Assembly (NCBI GenBank): GCA_019235885.1
Contig: JAFAKB010000026.1
Location: 1 to 64,000 of the forward strand
Origin: Candidatus Eremiobacterota bacterium
GTDB lineage: Bacteria; Vulcanimicrobiota; Vulcanimicrobiia; Vulcanimicrobiales; Vulcanimicrobiaceae
Direction: 5' to 3'
DNA: 64,000 nucleotides
The position numbers and the translations under genes were made by a program. The notes under the pieces were generated by a model, which was not told where the DNA came from, searched no databases, and saw only the letters and a program-made list of their open reading frames with translations. This document shows, piece after piece, positions 1 to 8,558 of this stretch; the stretch's first letter is position 1; the number at the start of each line of letters is the position of its first letter.

Positions 1-144
1 GTCCATCACGGCCCCGCCCGCGACTCCCGATACTCCATCCATGACCCGCCCATTCTCCCACGAACGGGCAGGCGAGCGCAAGCCCTCCGGCGGCGGATGA
101 AACACCCGATTCGCGGGCACGGTACCTGGAGCCGGAGGCTTTGA

Positions 145-336
145 ATGGGGTTGTTCGTTCGGGTCACCGCGGTCGTCGCGGTCGCCATCGTCCTGCTGAT
201 CGCGCTCGCGTTCTTGGTGAAGATTCTCTTCGTCGCGGCGCTGATCGCCGCGCTCGTGATCGCCGCGCTGGCGATCGGCAACTTCTTCAAACGCCGCCGC
301 CCCAGCCAGGTCACCTACATCCAACGCCGCTGGTAG
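145..336 (+). CDS. Small membrane protein of unknown function
   Basis: This 63-residue protein is almost entirely hydrophobic from residue 3 to about 48, enough for one long or two closely spaced membrane helices. It ends in a basic tail (KRRR near residue 50, then RRW), which suggests a cytoplasmic C-terminus. A purine-rich ribosome-binding sequence (GGAGCCGGAGG) lies just upstream of the ATG and supports this start. I recognise no family and see no catalytic residues. It stands alone ahead of a lipoprotein gene, so its context gives no clue to function. The gene is probably real because hydrophobicity, the charged end and the ribosome-binding site agree. The 144 bases before it hold nothing I can name. 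Confidence 0.55.
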   Translation: MGLFVRVTAVVAVAIVLLIALAFLVKILFVAALIAALVIAALAIGNFFKRRRPSQVTYIQRRW

Positions 337-408
337 CCGGCGCGCGACCGTACATTCTCCGCTGCTCGCCGCGGGGGAGTGCGCTTCCACTCCGCTAACA
401 CGGCCGCA

Positions 409-1482
409 ATGCGAACGGGGATGCGCTTCGCCGCCGCGCTTCTGGCCGCGGCCCTTTCCGCGTGCGGCGGCGGAAGCAGCGGCGCGCCGCCCGTCGCCGC
501 GACGCCGACGCCCGTCTCCCCGCCGGTGTACACGACCACGGCGATCGCGAACACCAGCGGATTCCGCATGACCCCTATTGCCGGCGACCGCCTCGCGATG
601 GCCGTGGCAGCCGACGGCCGCATCGCGTTCGCGTCGACCTTCATCTTCGGCGTCCTGGTCGTCAACGGACCGCTCAGCACGTTCACCGGATCGCTGCTTC
701 GCTCGGCGCCCGCCGACGGGCCGATCACCTACGGCCGCGGGGCCGACGGCGACTTGTACTCGGCCTGGACCAACGGGTCGGCGCCGCCGACGGTCTTCAA
801 GGAGTCGTCGGGCGCGAAGTGGACCTTGGTCCCGCCGCGCTGCGGCGCCGGCTGCGATCCGGTTGCGCAGGCGTGGCCGCTGGCGATCTTGGCCGGGCCG
901 GACGGCGCGACGTGGGTCGTCGTCACCGGCGGGCTGCTGCGGCTAAACGCGGACGGCACGACGACCGGTCTCGCGCCGGCCGCGACGCAAACGGTCCTGT
1001 GGGATGCCGTCGTCGGCCCCGACAACGCGTTCTGGGCCGTCGACGGCCTCGGCGCGATCGAGCGCATCCCGCTCTCGGGCGCGCCGGCGGCGTTTGCGGT
1101 CGGCGGGCACCCCACGCGCATCGCGCCGGGATGGGACGGCACGCTGTGGTTCCTCGACCTCGTGAACGGCGTTCGCCGGATCACCACCTCCGGCGCCGTC
1201 ACGACGGTGGTCCCGCCGCCGAGCGGCAGCTTCAGCGAGGGGGACGCGATCGCGCAGGGCCCGGACCACGCGCTGTGGTTCGCCGAGGCGAATGCGAACA
1301 AGCTCGGCCGCGTCTCGCTGAGCGGCGCGCTGAACGAGTTTTCCGTCCCGGCGGCCGGCGACGCGCCGGCCGGGATCGCCGCCGCGCCGGACCAGTCGCT
1401 GTACTTCATGGAACAGAACCGCGCCGGCGTGCTGGTCGTGCACGCGATCGTGCCGCAGTCCTTCGTCTCCGCCGGCTTCTGA
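409..1482 (+). CDS. Lipoprotein with Vgb/NHL-like beta-propeller
   Basis: The product begins with a short basic segment, a hydrophobic stretch and a lipobox ending LSAC followed by GGGSS, so it should be a lipoprotein. A Pro/Thr-rich linker follows. The remainder (about residues 45-357) is built of repeated units with motifs such as GPDGATWVV, GPDNAFWAV, GWDGTLWFL and GPDHALWFA, the signature of virginiamycin-B-lyase/NHL-type propellers. I see no evidence that it cleaves an antibiotic; such propellers are usually binding modules. The ATG at 409 places the lipobox correctly; a GTG at 379 is an in-frame alternative. It is followed 38 bases later by another secreted propeller protein. Two related lipoproteins lie at 35.4-39.0 kb. 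Confidence 0.75.
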   Translation: MRTGMRFAAALLAAALSACGGGSSGAPPVAATPTPVSPPVYTTTAIANTSGFRMTPIAGDRLAMAVAADGRIAFASTFIFGVLVVNGPLSTFTGSLLRSAPADGPITYGRGADGDLYSAWTNGSAPPTVFKESSGAKWTLVPPRCGAGCDPVAQAWPLAILAGPDGATWVVVTGGLLRLNADGTTTGLAPAATQTVLWDAVVGPDNAFWAVDGLGAIERIPLSGAPAAFAVGGHPTRIAPGWDGTLWFLDLVNGVRRITTSGAVTTVVPPPSGSFSEGDAIAQGPDHALWFAEANANKLGRVSLSGALNEFSVPAAGDAPAGIAAAPDQSLYFMEQNRAGVLVVHAIVPQSFVSAGF

Positions 1483-1520
1483 ACCGCAGGACGCGCTCGC
1501 GTTCCCGCGTAGGACGCGAG

Positions 1521-4500
1521 GTGCTTCGTCCGACGTTCCGCGCCGCTTTGGCGGCGCTCTTCTTCTCTTCGTGCGGCGCCGCCGCGCTCGCGCAGGCCAC
1601 CGCGCCGGAGTCGAACCCGTCCGCGCCGCCGGTCCCGGCGGCCTCGCCGAGCCCGAGTCCGAGCCCGACCGCCTCGCCGACGCCGCCGTACAACCGGGTC
1701 GCGTTTCGCGAGGTCGGGCCGGCGGTCGCGGGCGGGCGCGTCGCCTCGGTGGTCGGCGTCGTCGGCGATCCGAAGCTCTACTACCTCGGCTCGGCCGGCG
1801 GCGGGGTGTGGAAGACGGCGAACGGCGGGACGACGTGGTCGCCCGTCTTCGACAAGCAGGACGTCGCCGCGATCGGCGCCGTCGCGATCGATCCGAAGCG
1901 CCACGACGTGGTGTGGGTCGGGACCGGCGAGACGAACCCGCGCAACGACGTCTCTTGGGGCGACGGCGTCTACAAGTCGACCGACGCCGGCAAGACGTGG
2001 ACGAACGTCGGGCTCGGCGCGACGCGCGCGATCGCCTCGATCGTGATCGACCCGCGCGATCCGAACGTGGTGCTGGTCGGCGCGCTGGGCGACGTGTTCG
2101 CCGACTCGCCCGAGCGCGGCGTCTACCGCACGAGCGACGGCGGCAAGACGTGGACGAAGACGCTCTACGTCGGGCCGCGCAGCGGCGTGAGCGAGATGGT
2201 CGCCGATCCGAAGAACCCAAATGTCGTCTACGCGGGCATCTGGCAGTTCCAGCGGCGCCCGTGGACGTTCACCTCCGGCGGCAACGAGGACGGGATCTGG
2301 AAGTCGACCGACGGCGGCAACACGTGGAACCGGTTGAGCGGACACGGCCTGCCGGACGGAATGACGGGCCGCGTCGGGCTCGCGAGCGCGCCCTCGAACC
2401 CGCAGCGCGTCTACGCGCTGATCGAGTCGAAGGCCGGCATCCTGTGGCGCTCCGACGACGGCGGCGCGAGCTGGAAAGTGGTTTCGAAGGACACGCTGGT
2501 CAATCAGCGGCCGTTCTACTTCTCGCACGTGCGCGTCGACCCGGCGAACCCCGATCACGTCTACGGCGTCTCCGAGTTTCTCTCGGAGTCGAAGGACGGC
2601 GGGAAGACGTTCAAAGAGATCGCGCACCCGGTGCACGTCGACTACCACGACATGTGGATCGCGCCGGACGATCCGAAGCGCATGATCGTCGCCGAAGACG
2701 GCGGCTACGCGCTCAGCGTCGACGGCGGCAATGCCTGGGCGTTCTCGCGGAATCTCGCGATCGGTGAGATCTACCACGTCGGCTACGACGACGAGACGCC
2801 GTACCGCATCTGCGTCGGCTTGCAGGACAACAACGGGTTCTGCGGCCCCTCGAACAGCCTCAACCCCGAAGGAATCATCGACGAGTCGTGGGAGCGCGTG
2901 ATCGGCGGCGACGGGATGTGGGCGTGGCCCGATCCGCGCGATCCGAATCTCGTCTGGACCGATCTGCAGACGGGCCGGCTCTCGCTCTACGACCGCACCT
3001 CGCAGCGCGGGCGCTTCATCCAGCCGTGGCGCTCGCGCAGCGCCGACGAGTTCGCGCTGAACAAGGCGCGCTACCGCTTCAACTGGGACTCGCCGATCGC
3101 GTTCGATCCGTTCGACAAGGCGACGGCGTATTTCGGTGCGGACGTCGTGTTCGCCACGCGCGACCGCGGCGCCAACTGGCGCGTCATCTCGCCCGACCTG
3201 AGCCGCAACGACAAGAGCCATCAGATTCCGTCCGGCGGGCCGCTCGCGCTCGACGTCTCGAGCGCGGAGTTCACCGGCACCCTGCTCGACATCGAGCCCT
3301 CGCCGAAGACGCGCGGCGAGATCTGGACCGGCAGCGACGACGGTTTGATTCACGTTACGCGCGACGGCGGCAAGCATTGGGCGAACGTGACCCCGCCCGG
3401 CGTCGCGCCCGACGGCCGCGCCGAGATGATCTCGCCTTCGCCGCTCGTCGCCGGAACGGCGTACGCGGTGATCGACCGCCACCTGCTCGGCGACGACGCG
3501 CCGTACGTCTTCGTGACGCACGACTGGGGCGCGCACTGGACGAGCATCGCGGCAGGCCTGCCGGCCGAGCCGGCGCGCTCGATTCGCGCCGACACGCGCA
3601 ATCCCGGCCTCGTCTACGCGGGCTTCGAGACGACGTTCCGGCTCTCGTACGACGGCGGCGTACACTGGCGCAAGCCGGCGCTGGGGCTGCCGCCGGTCGC
3701 CGTCTACGACATCCGCGTGCAGCCGCGCTGGAACGATCTTCTCCTGGCGACGCACGGGCGCGCGGTCTGGATCCTCGACGATCTCACGCCGCTGCAGCAG
3801 CTGCCGCAGGCTGAAGCGGCCGGCGCGATGCTCTTCGCGCCGCGGACCGCGTACCTGTTCGCGACGCACGCGAACGATGAGGGGCTCTACACGCGCTACG
3901 GCGGCAAGAACCCGCCCTCCGGCGCGATGATCGCGTTCTATCAAGGGAAGCCCGCCGCGAAAGCGCCGGAGATCGAGATCCTCGACGCGGCCGGCCACGT
4001 GATTCGGCACCTGCGCGGGACGCAGCGCGTCGAGGAGCGCGAGATCCCCGTCGTCACGAACTTCGCCGGGATCAACCGCATCACGTGGGACTTGCGCGAG
4101 GACGGTCCGGTGCGCTGGCGGCTCGCGGCGAAGGAAGAGTATCGCGGCCCGCGCGTCGGCGCGTTCGTCGTCCCCGGCCGCTACACCGCGCGCATCGTGC
4201 TCGCCGGGAAAACGATCACGCAGCCGATCCGCGTCGAGCCCGACCCGCGCGTGCACTTCACCGCCGCGGACTACCGGGCGGCGTACGCGTTCTCGAAGGC
4301 GCGCCTGGCCGAGTACTCGCAGGTCGACGCCGCGCTGAACCGGCTTGACGGCTACGCCGGGGTCGCGGGCGGGCTGGCCGAGGAGAAACCGGCCTCGCCG
4401 CTGGCCGCGCAGCTGCGCGCGGTGCGCGCGAAAGCGTTGGCGCTGCGCGGCGAGCTGACCGCCGACTACACCAACGACGAAGACAGTATCCAGCGGCCGG

Positions 4501-4775
4501 GACGGCTGCGCGAAGACATGGAGGGGCTGTTCTTCGCCGCCGGCGCGCCGCCGTCGGCGGCGACCCGCGACTACGCCGCGCGCGTGCGCGCGACGTACCT
4601 CGCCGTCATGCGCGACGTCGCGGCGTTCGAGCGCGACGACGTCGCGCGCGCCGACGCCGCGTTGCGCGCTGCGGGGTTCGCGCCGCTCGGCGCCGGGACC
4701 GTCAACATCAAGCGCGCCGACGTCGTCGGCACGGACAGCGCCGGCGCAGCGAGCGGCGGCGAGGAGGACGATTGA
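1521..4775 (+). CDS. Secreted BNR/sortilin-like repeat protein
   Basis: A protein of about 1084 residues with an N-terminal signal sequence (hydrophobic AALAALFF ending ALAQA), a Pro/Ser/Thr-rich linker and then many Asp-box repeats of the form S/T-x-D-G-G-x-T/S-W: STDAGKTW, TSDGGKTW, STDGGNTW, SDDGGASW, TRDGGKHW and others. These mark sortilin/VPS10-type and sialidase-like propellers, here probably two stacked propellers (about residues 55-790). The C-terminal 300 residues form a beta-rich then helical extension often attached to such proteins. No sialidase arginine triad is evident, so hydrolase activity is not claimed. The GTG start at 1521 follows AGGA at good spacing and gives a proper signal peptide; the open frame extends further upstream without one. 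Confidence 0.8.
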   Translation: MLRPTFRAALAALFFSSCGAAALAQATAPESNPSAPPVPAASPSPSPSPTASPTPPYNRVAFREVGPAVAGGRVASVVGVVGDPKLYYLGSAGGGVWKTANGGTTWSPVFDKQDVAAIGAVAIDPKRHDVVWVGTGETNPRNDVSWGDGVYKSTDAGKTWTNVGLGATRAIASIVIDPRDPNVVLVGALGDVFADSPERGVYRTSDGGKTWTKTLYVGPRSGVSEMVADPKNPNVVYAGIWQFQRRPWTFTSGGNEDGIWKSTDGGNTWNRLSGHGLPDGMTGRVGLASAPSNPQRVYALIESKAGILWRSDDGGASWKVVSKDTLVNQRPFYFSHVRVDPANPDHVYGVSEFLSESKDGGKTFKEIAHPVHVDYHDMWIAPDDPKRMIVAEDGGYALSVDGGNAWAFSRNLAIGEIYHVGYDDETPYRICVGLQDNNGFCGPSNSLNPEGIIDESWERVIGGDGMWAWPDPRDPNLVWTDLQTGRLSLYDRTSQRGRFIQPWRSRSADEFALNKARYRFNWDSPIAFDPFDKATAYFGADVVFATRDRGANWRVISPDLSRNDKSHQIPSGGPLALDVSSAEFTGTLLDIEPSPKTRGEIWTGSDDGLIHVTRDGGKHWANVTPPGVAPDGRAEMISPSPLVAGTAYAVIDRHLLGDDAPYVFVTHDWGAHWTSIAAGLPAEPARSIRADTRNPGLVYAGFETTFRLSYDGGVHWRKPALGLPPVAVYDIRVQPRWNDLLLATHGRAVWILDDLTPLQQLPQAEAAGAMLFAPRTAYLFATHANDEGLYTRYGGKNPPSGAMIAFYQGKPAAKAPEIEILDAAGHVIRHLRGTQRVEEREIPVVTNFAGINRITWDLREDGPVRWRLAAKEEYRGPRVGAFVVPGRYTARIVLAGKTITQPIRVEPDPRVHFTAADYRAAYAFSKARLAEYSQVDAALNRLDGYAGVAGGLAEEKPASPLAAQLRAVRAKALALRGELTADYTNDEDSIQRPGRLREDMEGLFFAAGAPPSAATRDYAARVRATYLAVMRDVAAFERDDVARADAALRAAGFAPLGAGTVNIKRADVVGTDSAGAASGGEEDD

Positions 4776-4781
4776 AGCGCG

Positions 4782-5186
4782 CTAGCGCGCGTTGTGCAGC
4801 TCGACGCTCTGCGCCATGAGCGGCTCACTGCGGCCGCGGCGCGCGACGATCTTGATCGCGGGTGCCGTCGACGCGCGGAGCAGCGCGAGCGCGCTCGGCG
4901 GAAGCTCGACGTGGACGCGCAGATCGTGCACTTCCGGTGCTGCCGGACCTTCGATCGAGAGCTTGCCGATCAGCACCGAGTTCGCCGGTGCCTTGGGGTC
5001 CAGGAGATAGAACTGGAACGAGCCGCCACCGGCCGGGATCCGCGCGTGCGAAAGCGTGAGCTCGGCGGTTTGCGTCGCGGTGCTGCCTTGTGCCGCGCGA
5101 AATGCCGGGGCGACCTTGAGCGGGCGCACGACGGCGGCGCTCGCGCTCACGTGAGCGGCGTACGGGGGGACGGTGGCGCAGAACAC
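4782..5186 (-). CDS. Small secreted protein downstream of tyrosinase
   Basis: This roughly 134-residue product has a hydrophobic N-terminus (PVVFCATV...) that resembles an export signal, followed by an alternating, beta-rich sequence with the segment SFQFYLLDPKAP near the middle. It lies 70 bases after the tyrosinase stop codon on the same strand. I recognise no domain. Plant polyphenol oxidases carry a separate C-terminal beta domain covering the copper site, and a stand-alone equivalent is possible but unproven. The GTG start used here is uncertain; the true start may lie slightly upstream, since the signal-like segment begins before it. The 3' end overlaps a short GC palindrome shared with the end of the convergent BNR gene. 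Confidence 0.55.
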   Translation of the reverse strand: MFCATVPPYAAHVSASAAVVRPLKVAPAFRAAQGSTATQTAELTLSHARIPAGGGSFQFYLLDPKAPANSVLIGKLSIEGPAAPEVHDLRVHVELPPSALALLRASTAPAIKIVARRGRSEPLMAQSVELHNAR

Positions 5187-5255
5187 GACCGGTAAACGCC
5201 CGCGCGGCGGCTCCCGGTTCCCCGGGCGCCTCGCGCGGGCGTTCGCGGTCTCACC

Positions 5256-6644
5256 TCATTCGACCAGCAGCGTCGCCGAGGTCGCCTGCAGCACGGCACC
5301 CTTTGCCGGCGGCACGACGCCGAACAGCTGGTGCGTCCCGCCGGCGCGCTCCGGAACGATGCGCCAGGACGCGCCGGATTTCAGCACCGGAGCCGCCGCG
5401 GGGTCGATGCGCGCGAGCACGTTCGTCGTGATCCCCTCCGTCATCGGGTGCGAGAAGAGCGCGAAGTGCCCGACGCGGCGCGGCCGGCCGTTGACCGTCG
5501 CGACGAGATCGAACCGCCCCGTCCCGGGCGCGGGAACCTGCACGCCTCGGAGCACCATCGAAACCGGACGCGGCGCTGCCGTCGCGTTGGCCGCTTCCGG
5601 CGGCAGCCGTAGTTCCGCGCGGGCGAGCGCGAGCGGGAACACCCGGATCGGACGCGTCCCGGGCGCCGGCGGATACACGTAGCGCAAGTTGTTGCGGTAG
5701 TCGATCACGTCGGCCGGTCCGATCGAATAGCACTTGCCGTCGTAGTCGTAGAAGTACCACACGTTCTTGATCCACGCGGGATCGTACGGCTGGCCGGTGT
5801 TGGGATCGGTCGAGTTGGGCGTCTTGTTTCCGTGGAGCTGTTGCCACCACGCCCACACCTTGTCGATGTTGCCGTGGTGCGCGCAGAACACCGGATCGAG
5901 CGCGGCCGTCGGAAGCGCGCCCATATCGTGATACGGCGGCGTCTGGAACCCCGTGTCGACGTGAATTTGGCCGTGCGAGGCGTTTTCCAGCACCGGGCTG
6001 CCGCCGCCGCCGCCGACCGGGTTGCCGTACAACGTGAAAACGTCGTTCGTCGCGAGCGCGGCGGTGATGTCGCCGTCGCCCGGCGAAAACGTCGGCTGCC
6101 GGTTCGGATCGACGAGCGATCCGGTCGTGAACGCGACCGGGAACGTCGGCGTCGTCGTCGCGCCCTCCCAGTCCCAAACCGCGAGACGGAACGTCGGATC
6201 GAGGCTGACGCCGCCGGTAGAACCGTACGCGGCGATGCGTTCCTGAAAGTACACGAAGCAGCGGTGCCACGCGAGGAAGCGATCGGACTGGTGTACCTCG
6301 CGCGGGCCGCCCGCGCACATGATCTTGTGAATGTTCCCTTGCTGCACCAGGCTCCGCGGATCGCTCGCGGGAAGCGAGCGCATCCACTTGTAGCCCGCAT
6401 GCATCTTCGCCAGCCACGCGCTGTCCGCGGCGAGCTGTTCGACGGTGCGGCGCATCGTAATCGGGCGCTTGTCCATCCCCGGCTTGAACGGCCGCGGGGT
6501 GGTGCTGCAGCGCGTCGGGTCGACCTTGGCGCTCGGCAGCATACGCATCTGCGCGACGGCAGCGCCGGAACCCAGCGCGAGGACCCCGCTCGCGCCGAGA
6601 ACACCGGCGACGAATCCCCGGCGGTCTAGAGACTGATCGGACAT
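5256..6644 (-). CDS. Tat-exported tyrosinase / polyphenol oxidase
   Basis: A 462-residue type 3 copper enzyme, expected to oxidise phenols to quinones outside the cytoplasm. The N-terminus has a twin-arginine signal (SLDRRGF at residues 5-11, hydrophobic run, AVAQ), as expected for export after folding with copper. CuA ligands are visible as H106, H118 and H127 (HQSDRFLAWHRCF). CuB ligands lie in SHGQIH (H224, H228) and FCAHHGNIDKVW (H256/H257). The C-terminal ~150 residues form a separate beta-rich domain of the type that shields the copper site in polyphenol oxidases. The start follows a GGAGAGG ribosome-binding site. A small secreted gene follows downstream and may be an accessory protein. 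Melanin formation or detoxification of phenols are both possible roles. Confidence 0.9.
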   Translation of the reverse strand: MSDQSLDRRGFVAGVLGASGVLALGSGAAVAQMRMLPSAKVDPTRCSTTPRPFKPGMDKRPITMRRTVEQLAADSAWLAKMHAGYKWMRSLPASDPRSLVQQGNIHKIMCAGGPREVHQSDRFLAWHRCFVYFQERIAAYGSTGGVSLDPTFRLAVWDWEGATTTPTFPVAFTTGSLVDPNRQPTFSPGDGDITAALATNDVFTLYGNPVGGGGGSPVLENASHGQIHVDTGFQTPPYHDMGALPTAALDPVFCAHHGNIDKVWAWWQQLHGNKTPNSTDPNTGQPYDPAWIKNVWYFYDYDGKCYSIGPADVIDYRNNLRYVYPPAPGTRPIRVFPLALARAELRLPPEAANATAAPRPVSMVLRGVQVPAPGTGRFDLVATVNGRPRRVGHFALFSHPMTEGITTNVLARIDPAAAPVLKSGASWRIVPERAGGTHQLFGVVPPAKGAVLQATSATLLVE

Positions 6645-6754
6645 AAAAACCTCTCCTTCGTTCACCCAAAGCAGGAGCACAAGCGAGCCTTCCCACGCCC
6701 CCTGGACAATCCCTCCAGACGTGCTGCAGAAGCGCTCACCGCGCCGGGCGCGGG

Positions 6755-7549
6755 CTAGCGCTTCGGTGCGCCGAACGAGTCCGAGGTCAGCGTGATCGCG
6801 ATGGTGGTGTGCGTGGTGTCGTACGCGCCGCGCACCTGCCGGCGCGACTCGGTCTCGAAGTTCGCTTTGAGCGGCACGACGAGCGCGGTGTCGTAAACCA
6901 GCGAGCCGGCACGCGACGCCTCGTAGCCGGTGACGCCGGCGACCTTTTCGTCGAGCGTGTAGTCGAGCGTGACGCGCTGCGCGTCGTGACCGACGACCTT
7001 GTAGTGCTCGACGTCGGTGCGCCCTTGCGCGCTCTGGTCGACGGTCCACGCCGTTCCGGTCTCGGTCGGGTGGTCGCCGAAGAAACCGCGCGCCAGCCAG
7101 CGCGCGACGGCGAGCTCCTCTTCGGTGAGGTTCTCGCCGTTCTTCGGATCGTACAGCAGCGTGCCGTCCTGCGCGATCGCGAGCCGCACCTTCGGACGCG
7201 TGCGGTCGGCGGCGTTCTCGGCGACGTCGACGACGAGCCCCGCGTCATCGGTCGCTTGAAGCACCTCGACGACGATCGAGCCCTGCGCTTTGAACGTCCG
7301 CTTCACGGCCGCCTCGCCGGCACCGCGCGTCTGCCGCGGCGGCCCCGAGACGATACGCCCCTTCACGACAACCGAGGCTTGGCGTCCCGGCTCGACGGCA
7401 CCGCCGGGTGTCTCGCTCAGCACGGCGACGGAGAGATCGAGATCGAAGCTGAGCGTGCGCACGGGCCGGGCGGTCTCGGCGGCGCCGGCCGCCAGCGGCG
7501 CCGCGGCGAGAACGGCGAAGAGAGCGAACACCGGCGCGCGGGTGCCCAT
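6755..7549 (-). CDS. Secreted protein of unknown function
   Basis: A 264-residue protein with a clear signal peptide (RAPVFALFAVLAAAPLAAGAA). The mature part is rich in beta strands and hydrophilic, with no cysteines, no transmembrane segment and no motif I recognise. Segments such as VARWLARGFFGDHP followed by GTAWTVDQ recall large families of secreted proteins that measure or bind amphiphiles, but that resemblance is too weak for a name. It reads in the same direction as the tyrosinase gene, 110 bases upstream of it, so co-expression is possible; it is divergent from the aromatic operon at 7.6 kb. The ATG start gives an ideal signal peptide. Confidence 0.65.
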   Translation of the reverse strand: MGTRAPVFALFAVLAAAPLAAGAAETARPVRTLSFDLDLSVAVLSETPGGAVEPGRQASVVVKGRIVSGPPRQTRGAGEAAVKRTFKAQGSIVVEVLQATDDAGLVVDVAENAADRTRPKVRLAIAQDGTLLYDPKNGENLTEEELAVARWLARGFFGDHPTETGTAWTVDQSAQGRTDVEHYKVVGHDAQRVTLDYTLDEKVAGVTGYEASRAGSLVYDTALVVPLKANFETESRRQVRGAYDTTHTTIAITLTSDSFGAPKR

Positions 7550-7610
7550 GGCCCAGGTTTCGCTGCCCCGCCCGGCAGGCTCCTAGCCGCCGCGCTGCAT
7601 AGGAGAACGC

Positions 7611-8558
7611 ATGCAGATCGAGCGCTTCCGCGACCGCTTCAAGGACGTGATCGGGCTGATCGTGACGCCGATGGACCGCAGCTACGCGGTCGACGAGGGC
7701 GCGTTGCGCGCGCAGATCGAGTGGTGCTTCGCGCAGGGCGCGACCGGGATCGTCGCGACCGGCTCGATCGGCGAGTTTCTGCACTTGGAGGACGCCGAGC
7801 GCCGCCGCGTCCTCGAGGTCGTTCTCGAGCAGACGCGCAAGCGTCCCGGCGCGAGCGCGTTCGCGATGACGTCCGGCGCGACGACCCTGCAAGCGCTGAA
7901 GTGGACGAAGCTCGCCGCCGAGCTGGGCTACGACTGCGCGGTCGTGATCGCGCCGTACTACTGGAAGGTCGGCGAGCGCGAAGTGTTCGAGCACTTCCGC
8001 GCGATCGCGGAAGCGAATCTGCTTCCGATCTGTGTCTACCACAATCCGGCGCTCTCGAAGTTCCACATCCCACCGGCGCTCTTCCGCAAGCTCGCCGAGC
8101 TGGAGAACGTCGTCTGCGTCAAAGAGGTCGAGACCGAGCTGCAGCATCTCGAGCAAGTCGCCGACGCGCTCGAAGGCCGCGCGATCTACCTGCAGACGTT
8201 CCGCGCGTATCTGACGGGACGGCTGCTGGGCTCGAACGGCGGCCAGATCAACGTCTTCGCGATCCCGGCCTGCGTCGCGATCGACGCGGCGTGGCGCGGC
8301 GACGTCGCGCTCGCCGAGGAGATCCAGCGCCGGCTGAACCGCGTCTTCCCGCGCGGCGGCGAAGCGGCGCTCGGCGCGCTCGGGATGACGAAGGTCACCG
8401 CTTCGGTCGTCACCGGGATCGAGATGGGCCCGGCGCGACCGCCGTACCTCGCCCCGGACGACGCCGAAGAACGGATCGCCAAACGTCTGCCCGAATTGTA
8501 CGAGCTCGTCCCCGCGATGCGCCCACAGAAGCGCACCGCCGTGCACGCGGTGTCGTGA
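7611..8558 (+). CDS. DapA/NanA-superfamily lyase (catabolic aldolase type)
   Basis: A 315-residue class I aldolase of the dihydrodipicolinate synthase family. It has the family TGSxGE loop (residues 50-55), the catalytic tyrosine in VYHNP (Y143) and the Schiff-base lysine in CVKEV (K171). The family makes or breaks C-C bonds using pyruvate. The gene starts a tight operon (GTGA overlap with the next gene) with an aldehyde dehydrogenase, a diiron protein and an extradiol dioxygenase, so a catabolic pyruvate-releasing or hydratase-aldolase step is more likely than lysine synthesis. In known homoprotocatechuate pathways this step is done by the unrelated HpcH/HpaI aldolase, so this would be a substitution (inference). 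A good AGGAGA site precedes the ATG. Confidence 0.85.
   Translation: MQIERFRDRFKDVIGLIVTPMDRSYAVDEGALRAQIEWCFAQGATGIVATGSIGEFLHLEDAERRRVLEVVLEQTRKRPGASAFAMTSGATTLQALKWTKLAAELGYDCAVVIAPYYWKVGEREVFEHFRAIAEANLLPICVYHNPALSKFHIPPALFRKLAELENVVCVKEVETELQHLEQVADALEGRAIYLQTFRAYLTGRLLGSNGGQINVFAIPACVAIDAAWRGDVALAEEIQRRLNRVFPRGGEAALGALGMTKVTASVVTGIEMGPARPPYLAPDDAEERIAKRLPELYELVPAMRPQKRTAVHAVS

Noticed and set aside
729-4256. Very long open frames on the minus strand opposite the BNR protein (and similar ones elsewhere)
   Set aside because: These are composition-driven shadows in GC-rich DNA: arginine/alanine-rich, no domains, and opposite well-supported genes with clear motifs.
4776-4790. Palindrome GCGCGCTAGCGCGC as terminator
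   Set aside because: It overlaps the end of a coding sequence, is short and lacks a T tract; it is as easily explained by GC-rich coding bias.
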